DNA from: CAZJHX01 sp964545715
GTDB taxonomy: Bacteria > Myxococcota_A > UBA9042 > GCA-2863065
NCBI GenBank assembly: GCA_964545715.1
Contig: CAZJHX010000035.1
Coordinates: 8,278-72,277, forward strand
Direction: 5' to 3'
DNA length: 64,000 bases
Below are positions 47,412 through 54,929 of the stretch, piece after piece. A program made the translations under genes and the position numbers. The notes beneath the pieces are model-generated. The model was given only the letters and a program-made list of their open reading frames with translations. It searched no databases and was not told the origin of the DNA. Position 1 is the stretch's first letter, and each line of letters opens with the position of its first letter.

Positions 47412-49025
47412 ATGGCCGGTAACGCCACGATGATTGGGCCGCTGTCCTCGACCGCGCGGTCGAGTACGAGCACGCTGGGGCTGCCCCCCGAGCTGATCGA
47501 TCAGGCACGGCGGCGCCTGATGATGATCGCGTCGCTGTTTGCGCTGTTTTTTGGGCTGGGCATGCTGACGACGCTGGTGGTGTCGTCGTTTGACCTGATG
47601 GACCACCGCTTTGCGCGGCTGCGCGGCTCCGTGCACATCGTCTCGCTGTTCATCTCCGGGCTTGTGATCTGGATCTGCCGCACGCCGCGCTTCACAAACC
47701 GCGTCGCGCTGCAGGTTGGGTGCTTCTATGAGGTGTACGTGTGCCTCACGATCGCGCTGAGCAGCATCTGGTATGCGTCGACCATGCTGGGGCACGTGTC
47801 GTTCATCAGCTGGACCACGCCCGTGATCATCGTGTTTGGGGCGCTGGTGCCGGCGACTCCCCGACGCACGCTGTATACCGGCCTGGCGGCGGCCATGACT
47901 GAGCCGTTTGCGCTGGGCGTGCTGCAGTTCTGCGGCGAGGTGCCGTTTCGGGCCAAGGACTTCGCCATGGTCACGGTCAGCCCGCTGGCGGCGGTGTTCG
48001 TGGCGTGGGTGATCGCGCGCACGCTGTACCGACTGGGGGCAGACCTGCGCGAGGCGCGGCGCATGGGCAGCTACAAGCTGGAGGCGCTGCTGGGCGAGGG
48101 CGGCATGGGCGAGGTGTGGAAGGCCAACCACCAGCTGTTGGCCAGGCCCGCGGCGATCAAGCTCATTCGCAACAAGGAGACGACGCTGGAGCACCAGGCG
48201 CTGGCGCGTCGGCGGTTCGAGCGCGAGGCCCAGGCGACGGCGGCGCTGCACTCCCCGCACACCGTGCAGCTGTACGATTTCGGCGTCACGGGCGAGGGCA
48301 CCTTCTACTACGTGATGGAGCTGCTGGAGGGCCTGGATCTGAAGACCCTGGTGGACGAGCACGGGCCGCTGCAGGCGGAGCGGGTGGTGCACGTTTTGCT
48401 GCAGACGTGCGATTCGCTGGCGGACGCGCATCACACGGGGCTGGTGCATCGCGACGTGAAGCCGGCGAACATCCTGCTGTGCAAGAAGGGCCTGCATCAC
48501 GACTTTGTGAAGGTGGTGGACTTTGGCCTGGTGGCGCTGCGGCGTGACGCTCCTGAGGACGCGCAGCTGACGGCGGACGGGGTGGCGGGCGGGACCCCCG
48601 CGTTTATGTCACCCGAGCAGGCCACGGGTGAGGGCGTCGTCGACGGGCGGTCGGACATCTACTCGCTGGGTTGTGTGGCGTACTGGCTGCTGTCGGGCAG
48701 GCTGGTGTTTCCGCGGGACTCCGTGATGAGCGTCATCGTGGCCCACGCGCGTGACGAACCGGAGCCGTTCGCCGACGTGACCGAGATGGAGGTTCCACCG
48801 GCGCTGGAGCAGCTGGTGATGGACTGCCTGGCCAAGGATCCGGAAGACCGGCCGCAGAGCGCGCTGGAGCTGGCCGCGCGGCTGAAAGCGCTGGAGCTGA
48901 CCGGCGTATGGGAGGCAGAGCACGCCCAGAAGTGGTGGGAGACGCGCAAGCCGGTGACCACGGTCGCTGCGGCGGCAACCAGGCCGCCTCCACCGGCGAA
49001 GACCGGCCACCGCTGCCTGTTTTAG
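47412..49025 (+). CDS. Six-TM membrane Ser/Thr protein kinase
   Basis: 537 residues. The N-terminal 210 residues contain about six membrane helices (MMIASLFALFFGLGMLTTLVV through FVAWVIARTLY). The cytoplasmic kinase domain follows: GEGGMGEVWKA, AAIKLIRNKE, HRDVKPAN (H346-D348) and VVDFG, then GTPAFMSPEQ. It ends with a Pro-rich tail. This order, sensor membrane domain before the kinase, is the reverse of PknB-type receptors. GGGAGG precedes the ATG, and TTGACA lies at 47375-47380. Confidence 0.9.
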   Translation: MAGNATMIGPLSSTARSSTSTLGLPPELIDQARRRLMMIASLFALFFGLGMLTTLVVSSFDLMDHRFARLRGSVHIVSLFISGLVIWICRTPRFTNRVALQVGCFYEVYVCLTIALSSIWYASTMLGHVSFISWTTPVIIVFGALVPATPRRTLYTGLAAAMTEPFALGVLQFCGEVPFRAKDFAMVTVSPLAAVFVAWVIARTLYRLGADLREARRMGSYKLEALLGEGGMGEVWKANHQLLARPAAIKLIRNKETTLEHQALARRRFEREAQATAALHSPHTVQLYDFGVTGEGTFYYVMELLEGLDLKTLVDEHGPLQAERVVHVLLQTCDSLADAHHTGLVHRDVKPANILLCKKGLHHDFVKVVDFGLVALRRDAPEDAQLTADGVAGGTPAFMSPEQATGEGVVDGRSDIYSLGCVAYWLLSGRLVFPRDSVMSVIVAHARDEPEPFADVTEMEVPPALEQLVMDCLAKDPEDRPQSALELAARLKALELTGVWEAEHAQKWWETRKPVTTVAAAATRPPPPAKTGHRCLF

Positions 49026-49032
49026 GGGACTC

Positions 49033-50277
49033 TCACGGGATGCAATCCGTGGGGCGGCAGGCCTCGGGGATGCAGATCTTGATGATGCCGCCGCCCTGTG
49101 AGGGCGCGCAGCAGGTCGTGGCGCCGCCGCCGCAAGAGTCGTTGGTGTTGCAGCCAAAGCTCAGGCAGAAGCCGGTGTCGCCGCCCTCGTCGCTCTGATC
49201 GGCGCTGCACAGGGTGGTTGCGGGACACTCGCCGCCGCCCTTGGAGCAAGCGACGCCGATGCCGCGGTCGTTGGGCGTGTGATCACCACACTGACCGGCC
49301 GCTGGGTCGCGCGGCACCTCCAGCGGGCTGTCCTCGGCCGTGGTCGCGTCGCCCGTCTCGTCTTCGGGGTAGGAGCAGGTGTAGGTGAAGCCCTCCTCGT
49401 CCAGCGCATACGTGATGAGGAAGCACATCTCGTTGAGTGAGCTCTCACCGAACGTGACGACCTCGTCGGATGGGTTGTCGAAGTCGCAGGTCACGCGGGT
49501 GACCTGACCGGGCTCCAGTGTGAGCGTGAACGGCTCGATGTACTGGTCGTCGAAGACCCAGGGGTCGCGGCGATAGACCTCTTTGAGCGTGTCCTCGGAG
49601 TCGCCGACCTCGAACATCAGGCGCTGACCCAGGTAGTGCATGTGGGGGAGGGCGGCGAAGATCTCCGTCTTGCGGTCGACGGTGCAGGTGTATTGGGTGG
49701 ACGAGGTCGCGCGGGCGGGCAGGTTCAACTTGGGCAGGCCGAACGTCGCCAGTCCGACGGTGCGCGGGTTCTCAGCCGTGGAGCGCGTGACCTCAAACTG
49801 GGCGACGTCCGTGACGCTGGCCGACGTGGAGTTGAGCAGGTGCAGCTGGACCAACAGCTGGGTGCCGGCGGGCAGCAGGTGGCCGGCGCCTTGCGGAATG
49901 TTCAGGGAGGCGTCGCCGCTGCCGGCGCCGAAGAGCGGGACCCAGGTGGGGCGGAATAGGACGTCGCACTCGGACACGCCTTCGGGCTCTGGCGCCATCG
50001 TGCGCGCAAACAGCAGATGGTGGATGACGGGGCGCGCCGTGTAGGACATCGAGTCCAGGACCACGTCCTCGGTCAGGGTGTGGGCATAGCACAGGAACGT
50101 CTCGGTGCCGGCCAGCACCTCGAACGGCGCGGTCCGAAAGTGCAGCTGACCGTCGATCTCCACCAGACCGGACTGTGTGTTCTGCGTTGCGGCCGGCGTT
50201 GTCGGGTCCGCGACGTGGCCGTCTTCGGCGCCGCATGCCGCGACTGTGAGCAGGGAAAATACCAGGATAATTCGCAT
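49033..50277 (-). CDS. PHM-like copper type II monooxygenase lipoprotein
   Basis: 414 residues; GGAGG lies 6 nt before the ATG; the lipobox is TVAAC. Two jelly-roll domains carry copper-ligand-like motifs of ascorbate-dependent monooxygenases: VIHHLLFAR, LLVQLHLLN, LPHMHYLGQRL and SLNEMCFL (Met ligand). The C-terminal 90 residues are a disulfide-rich module (CSKGGGECPATTLC, CCAPSQGG). The family hydroxylates C-H bonds using copper; the substrate is unknown. The long frame running to 51252 is an artefact of reading into the antisense of the AraC gene. Confidence 0.75.
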   Translation of the reverse strand: MRIILVFSLLTVAACGAEDGHVADPTTPAATQNTQSGLVEIDGQLHFRTAPFEVLAGTETFLCYAHTLTEDVVLDSMSYTARPVIHHLLFARTMAPEPEGVSECDVLFRPTWVPLFGAGSGDASLNIPQGAGHLLPAGTQLLVQLHLLNSTSASVTDVAQFEVTRSTAENPRTVGLATFGLPKLNLPARATSSTQYTCTVDRKTEIFAALPHMHYLGQRLMFEVGDSEDTLKEVYRRDPWVFDDQYIEPFTLTLEPGQVTRVTCDFDNPSDEVVTFGESSLNEMCFLITYALDEEGFTYTCSYPEDETGDATTAEDSPLEVPRDPAAGQCGDHTPNDRGIGVACSKGGGECPATTLCSADQSDEGGDTGFCLSFGCNTNDSCGGGATTCCAPSQGGGIIKICIPEACRPTDCIP

Positions 50278-50354
50278 GAGCACCTCCAAGCGCCGACGGG
50301 CGCCCACTACAGTGCTAAGGCATGTGAATTGACGCGGTGCGCCAAAGGCTGTGC

Positions 50355-51353
50355 TCAGCGCGCCAGCAGATCCCGGCGGTACTGGCTGGGGGTGCTGCCG
50401 GTCCACCGCTTGAAGGCGCGGCTGAGGGCGGCGGCGCCGGAGAAGCCGGTGGCGGCGGCGACCTGCTTCAGTGGCGTCGAGACGTCGGCGATGCGCTCCA
50501 GGGCTCGGGCCTTGCGGGCGTTGTCCAGCAGCTCGGCGAAGCTGGCGTCCGCCTCGGCCAGGCGGCGCTGGAGCGTGCGTTGGCTGAGGCCCAGACGCGC
50601 TGCGACCGAGTCGACATCGATGGGGTCGCGGCCAAGGGAGGCGCGCAGCTCTTGACGGACGTGGCGCACGACCTCGACGCCCTGCAGCTCGCCCAGGCGC
50701 TCGCGTGCGTACCGCTCGTGGACGGCGCACAGCTCCGGGTCGGCGTGGACGGACGGTCGCACGATGTCGGCCGTTCTCAGCACGATGGCGGCCGCGCCTC
50801 GGACGCCGAACGCCACCTGTGGGCCAAGCGCCCGGTGATGCTGCGTGAGGTCGGCGGGCGCAGAGTGCGGAAAGCGTACGCGCAGTGGCCGGACATCGTG
50901 CGCGGTGACGAATCGGCAGAGGCGCAGGATCAACATGCAGATGAACTCGTCTTCGTGTCGGTGTCCGGGCGGTCCCAGGCCGAACTCGATGGACGTCTCC
51001 GGTCCGTCGACGCGCACACGAAAGGTGCCGTGCGGTGTGAGCAGCGGCATGAACTCGGCCAGGCGCAGCAGGCCCTCTTTGAGTGTTCGGCTGCTCATGC
51101 AGAGGTAGACGATGGACGTGCGGGCACCCGGCTCCATGGCCTCGGCCAGCGACAGCCCGACAGCCGAGTGGCCGACGGCGGCTTCGGCGCGCGCCCAGAA
51201 GCGCTCCAGGGACGGTGCGGACACGCTCTTCATCGACGGGTCGATGCCGCAAGCGGCCAGCAGCTCTGCGCCGTCGGCACCGAGCGCCTCCATCGCCTTG
51301 AGGGCGAACGGCAGCATGACGACGGCGGGATCGGTGCGTGGGGAGGGCAACAT
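50355..51353 (-). CDS. AraC-family regulator with arabinose-binding-like N-terminal domain
   Basis: 332 residues. The N-terminal 190 residues match the OruR/ArgR-type ligand domain (LPFALKAMEALGADGAELLAACGID). The C-terminal 90 hold two helix-turn-helix motifs: VDSVAARLGLSQRTLQRRLAEADASF and VAAATGFSGAAALSRAFKRWTGSTPSQYR. It lies between the copper monooxygenase-like gene downstream and the divergent linalool dehydratase-like gene, either of which it may control. The ATG at 51404 is an alternative start, adding 17 residues. Confidence 0.85.
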   Translation of the reverse strand: MLPSPRTDPAVVMLPFALKAMEALGADGAELLAACGIDPSMKSVSAPSLERFWARAEAAVGHSAVGLSLAEAMEPGARTSIVYLCMSSRTLKEGLLRLAEFMPLLTPHGTFRVRVDGPETSIEFGLGPPGHRHEDEFICMLILRLCRFVTAHDVRPLRVRFPHSAPADLTQHHRALGPQVAFGVRGAAAIVLRTADIVRPSVHADPELCAVHERYARERLGELQGVEVVRHVRQELRASLGRDPIDVDSVAARLGLSQRTLQRRLAEADASFAELLDNARKARALERIADVSTPLKQVAAATGFSGAAALSRAFKRWTGSTPSQYRRDLLAR

Positions 51354-51485
51354 CGCCCGCAGGCTACCGAAACGTGACCCTCCTTTCAATGAAAAGTGAA
51401 ACATGTTCTACCTGTGCGCTGCGCCTGCTCAGCGACGTGATGGGCGCACCGCTGATAGCCTCAATGGATCGCGCGTTGCCTCCCA

Positions 51486-53276
51486 GTGTTGCTGATCGTG
51501 GCCCTTGCCGGGCCCGCCCATGCGCGTGTCGACGGCTACCCGCATCTGGACAACGAGACCATCGGCTTGTTCAACGCGCTGTACGACGCGGTGGATGGCC
51601 CGGTCGATGAGTTTGACGAGGTGCACTGGGGCCTGACCCTGCTGCAGTCCATCGACGGCGGCGATGCGATGAACCCGCTGCGGTACTTCATCGCCTTCTC
51701 GGGCTACGCGGTCGCGCAGACGTCGGTGTACACGCCGGCCTGGCGCGAGCCGTACCGCGTTGCGCTGCAGGGCTACATCGAGAAGATGCTGCTGCCGGTG
51801 GCGTGGCGGGATTGGCTCGAGGTGTGGGGCGGCGTCAATCCGCTGGGCCCCGACAACATCATGTACAGCGGGCACCTGATCTACATGATGACGATGTACC
51901 GGCAGCTGTTCGGCGACACGCAATACGAGGACGGGTTCGACCTGACCACGGCGGACGGCGCGACGACGTTTGAGAGCGACGCCAAGCAGCTGACCGATTG
52001 GATCGCCGCTCAGGCGGAGGCCTACGTGGACAACGCGGGGGAGCCCACGTTCGGGATCGCGTGCGAGCCGGGGCGGATCTTTCTGCCGTGCAACGGACCG
52101 CATCGCGCCAGCCAGATCGTGCATGACGGGCTGTACGGCACCGATTACCAATCTACAGATGGTGCGTGGCTGGAGTGGATCCAGCAGAAGATGGTCAACC
52201 AGGAGCACGGCGTGCTGCACGACCTCTACTGGCCGTTCGGCAAGCGCGAACCGGACCCGAGCGCCGGGGAGGCGCCGCTGCGATACGAGACGACCAGCGG
52301 CTTGTACAACGGCTGGTCGTTGTGGTTTCTGCACGCCTTTGACGAGACGTGGGCGACACAGCTATACGGCGCGTGGCGTGCGTATTTCGTGGTCTCGGGC
52401 GACGACTCGCCGTACCCCGACGGCCGCACGATGGTCGTGGACAAAGGTGGGCTGGAAGGAGTCGCGGGGCTGGCGTTCGACATGGGCGCCACCGGCTTCG
52501 GCATGATCCTGGCGCGCCTCTTCGATGAGCCGGTGCTGTACGACGACCTGCTGTACGCGTGGAGCAAGCTGTTTGGCGAGCCGGCCTGGGCCGCTGAGAA
52601 CCGTCGCTTCACCTGGGGCAATCCGGTCTTTCCCGCGCTGATCCAAAACGGCTTTCCGCTTCTGGCCCGCACCACATCGCCCGAGCGCAATATCGGGACG
52701 AACGCCCGCCTGAGCCGCGACGTCGCCTTCTTCCAACAGCCGTACATCGCGTCGATCTCGGAGCCCAACGCCTTTGTCAACCAGGCGGTCTGGGACGCCG
52801 AGCAGCAGCGCCTGATCGTCACCTTGAACGGCGGCGGCGCCACAACCGCGTCGGCAGTCATCGAGGTCGCGAACCTCGACCCGGCCAAGACCTGGGAGGC
52901 GGTGCGCGCTGATCTGGTCTGGGCAGACGCGACATGGACCGACGACCGCCTGGTGCTGACGACTGCACCGCTGTCCAATGTCGAGGAGACCTACGTTGTG
53001 CGACAGGTCATCGCCGCCCCCGATCCCATCATTGAGGCTGAGCCGCCGGCCCGGCCGGCGCCGCCGGTCGTGGATCCCGGGCCCGGCGCCTCGGGTTGCC
53101 GGGCAGCGGCGCAACCCGCCCGGCATGATCCCATGGCGTTTTTCGCCCTGCTGCTGATTCTGCTCGCGCAGACGCTATACTCTCGCCCGGATGCGGGTTT
53201 TGGTGTTGTTTGCTCTGCTGGGGGGCGGTTGTACGCTCGAATTCGGCGCGGCGCCCGTCGGGCCGGCGGGGGATGA
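51486..53276 (+). CDS. Exported linalool dehydratase/isomerase-like protein
   Basis: 596 residues. Short signal-like start (MLLIVALAGPAHA) from GTG; an in-frame stop at 51456 excludes earlier starts. The region NPLGPDNIMYSGHLIYMMTMYRQLFGD and the repeated WFLHAF/GLYNGWSLW segments fit the (alpha/alpha)6 barrel of linalool dehydratase-like proteins. Near the C-terminus GCRAA plus AFFALLLILLAQTL resembles a MYXO-CTERM signal, but 35 further residues follow and overlap the next gene by 86 bp. Substrate unknown. Confidence 0.65.
   Translation: MLLIVALAGPAHARVDGYPHLDNETIGLFNALYDAVDGPVDEFDEVHWGLTLLQSIDGGDAMNPLRYFIAFSGYAVAQTSVYTPAWREPYRVALQGYIEKMLLPVAWRDWLEVWGGVNPLGPDNIMYSGHLIYMMTMYRQLFGDTQYEDGFDLTTADGATTFESDAKQLTDWIAAQAEAYVDNAGEPTFGIACEPGRIFLPCNGPHRASQIVHDGLYGTDYQSTDGAWLEWIQQKMVNQEHGVLHDLYWPFGKREPDPSAGEAPLRYETTSGLYNGWSLWFLHAFDETWATQLYGAWRAYFVVSGDDSPYPDGRTMVVDKGGLEGVAGLAFDMGATGFGMILARLFDEPVLYDDLLYAWSKLFGEPAWAAENRRFTWGNPVFPALIQNGFPLLARTTSPERNIGTNARLSRDVAFFQQPYIASISEPNAFVNQAVWDAEQQRLIVTLNGGGATTASAVIEVANLDPAKTWEAVRADLVWADATWTDDRLVLTTAPLSNVEETYVVRQVIAAPDPIIEAEPPARPAPPVVDPGPGASGCRAAAQPARHDPMAFFALLLILLAQTLYSRPDAGFGVVCSAGGRLYARIRRGARRAGGG
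53176..53181 (+). promoter_or_regulatory. -10 box TATACT, 9 nt before the FG-GAP gene start
   Basis: Five of six match, inside the upstream coding region, with no Shine-Dalgarno sequence before ATG 53191. Confidence 0.4.
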
Positions 53277-54903
53277 CGCCGCGGTAGGTGGCGCGGATGT
53301 CGTGCCCAAGGGCTTCTTCTGGCAGGAGGACGGGCACGCGGACTGGATCGACGGGGCGCGCGCTGGTGCGGGGGCGGACCTGCACATCGCGCTCGACCGG
53401 ATTCACCCCATCACGGCGGCGGACTTGAACCACGACGGGTTCCCGGACCTCGTCGTCGCCCAGGACCATTTTGAGGACAGCTTCGTGTACTGGGGCAGCT
53501 CGGCGGGGTTTTCGTCCGGCAATCGGGCGGCGCTGCCCACCATCACCGCGGGCGGGTGGGCCACCGGTGATCTGAACTCGGATGGGTTCATCGACCTGGT
53601 GTTTTCCAACGCGTCCTCAAGCACCGGCGGGTACGCGACGGTCGCGCAGGTCTTTTACGGCCGCGAGGCCGGCTTCTCGACGGACCACATGTCGGAGCTG
53701 GCTGTCAGCGTCGGCTATGCGGCGGCTGTGGCCGACCTGGATGGCGACGCATTTCTAGATCTGGTGCTGACCAACTACCGCGACAACTCCGGTGCGTACG
53801 ATACGTCGTCGTGGATCTACCGCGGCTCCGCGGAGGGCTTTTCAGCCGACAACCGGGACGCCATCCCGACCGCGGGCGCCATCGCGGTCACGATCGCCGA
53901 CATGAACGCAGATCAGCGGCTGGACCTGGTGATGTCGAACTCGCGCTCGGTCACCGGCGACGGCGACTGCTCCACGTGCTTCGAACTCAAGTCGACGATC
54001 TTCTACGGCGGGGCCGTGGGCTTCAGCTCGGTTAATATCGCCGCGCTGCCGACCAACGGCGCCGTTGGCAACACCGTGGCGGACCTGAACGCCGACGGCC
54101 ACCTGGACGTGGTCTTTGCCGAGCGCCGCACCGACCACAACAACCCGCACGACTACTCACCGCTCTATTGGGGGCGCGCCGACCGCCCCTCGCCGGAGGT
54201 CTCGAGCGCGGTGCCCAGCGCCACGGCGGAGGGCGTGGCAGTCGCCGACGTGGATGCGGACGGTCAGCTGGACTTGCTGGTGGCGAACCACTCCGATGGC
54301 TCCCTCGATGCCGACTCGTTCGTCTATTACGGCCAGGCCGGCGAATTCAGCGCGGCACGTCGCGACCAGTTCGGCACCTTCGGCGTGGTGGACATCGGCG
54401 CGCTGGACACCGACGGCGACGGCCAGGTGGAGGTGTTCACCAGCAACTACGCCAATCAGGACGACTTCAACAACCCGCTGGGCCACTGGAAACACGGCTC
54501 GTCCGGCCTGGAGCAGGTGTCCGCGCTGCCGACCCACGGCGCCGGCTATATGCCCTCTCGCCTGATGGGCAACATCAGCGATCGCAGGCCGGAGTTCAGC
54601 TACACCTCATCCGTCGAAGACGCCGGCGAGCCACAGAAGACGGTGACGCTGACCTGGCAGGCCGACGTCCCGGCCTTCACCACGCTGCATCTCCAGGTCC
54701 GCCACGCTGACAGCGCGGCTGCCCTCGAGGCCGCCGCCTGGAGCGGCCAGGACGGCAACGCCGACACCTGGTTCACCAAGTCGGGAGCGGTGATAGAGCC
54801 CGCGACCCCCGCCCGGTTCTGGCAGTACCGCGTCCGCTTCGCGCGCGAGCGCTCGGTTTACGGTCCGGTCCTGCGCTCGGTGACGTTGGCCGAGGCACCC
54901 TGA
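53191..54903 (+). CDS. FG-GAP/VCBS-repeat lipoprotein
   Basis: 570 residues. Signal MRVLVLFALLGGGC, acylated Cys at 14. About seven repeats of the FG-GAP type carry calcium-binding DxNxDGxxDLV loops (ADLNHDGFPDLVVA, GDLNSDGFIDLVFS, ADMNADQRLDLVMS, ADVDADGQLDLLVA), forming an integrin-like propeller. The last 110 residues look like a fibronectin or Ig-like sandwich. Probably a surface binding protein. It begins inside the 3' end of the linalool dehydratase-like gene. Confidence 0.85.
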   Translation: MRVLVLFALLGGGCTLEFGAAPVGPAGDDAAVGGADVVPKGFFWQEDGHADWIDGARAGAGADLHIALDRIHPITAADLNHDGFPDLVVAQDHFEDSFVYWGSSAGFSSGNRAALPTITAGGWATGDLNSDGFIDLVFSNASSSTGGYATVAQVFYGREAGFSTDHMSELAVSVGYAAAVADLDGDAFLDLVLTNYRDNSGAYDTSSWIYRGSAEGFSADNRDAIPTAGAIAVTIADMNADQRLDLVMSNSRSVTGDGDCSTCFELKSTIFYGGAVGFSSVNIAALPTNGAVGNTVADLNADGHLDVVFAERRTDHNNPHDYSPLYWGRADRPSPEVSSAVPSATAEGVAVADVDADGQLDLLVANHSDGSLDADSFVYYGQAGEFSAARRDQFGTFGVVDIGALDTDGDGQVEVFTSNYANQDDFNNPLGHWKHGSSGLEQVSALPTHGAGYMPSRLMGNISDRRPEFSYTSSVEDAGEPQKTVTLTWQADVPAFTTLHLQVRHADSAAALEAAAWSGQDGNADTWFTKSGAVIEPATPARFWQYRVRFARERSVYGPVLRSVTLAEAP

Positions 54904-54929
54904 CGGTCCCGGAAGACGGCGCTCGGCTG

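Noticed and set aside
50278..51252. N-terminal extension of the copper-monooxygenase-like gene
   Set aside because: Arg/Pro/Ala-rich shadow of the AraC gene; a GGAGG site and lipobox define the start at 50277.
53140..53276. Frameshift restoring a canonical MYXO-CTERM end for the linalool dehydratase-like protein
   Set aside because: Neither alternative frame gives a nearby stop after the hydrophobic segment, so no single indel cleanly explains the tail.
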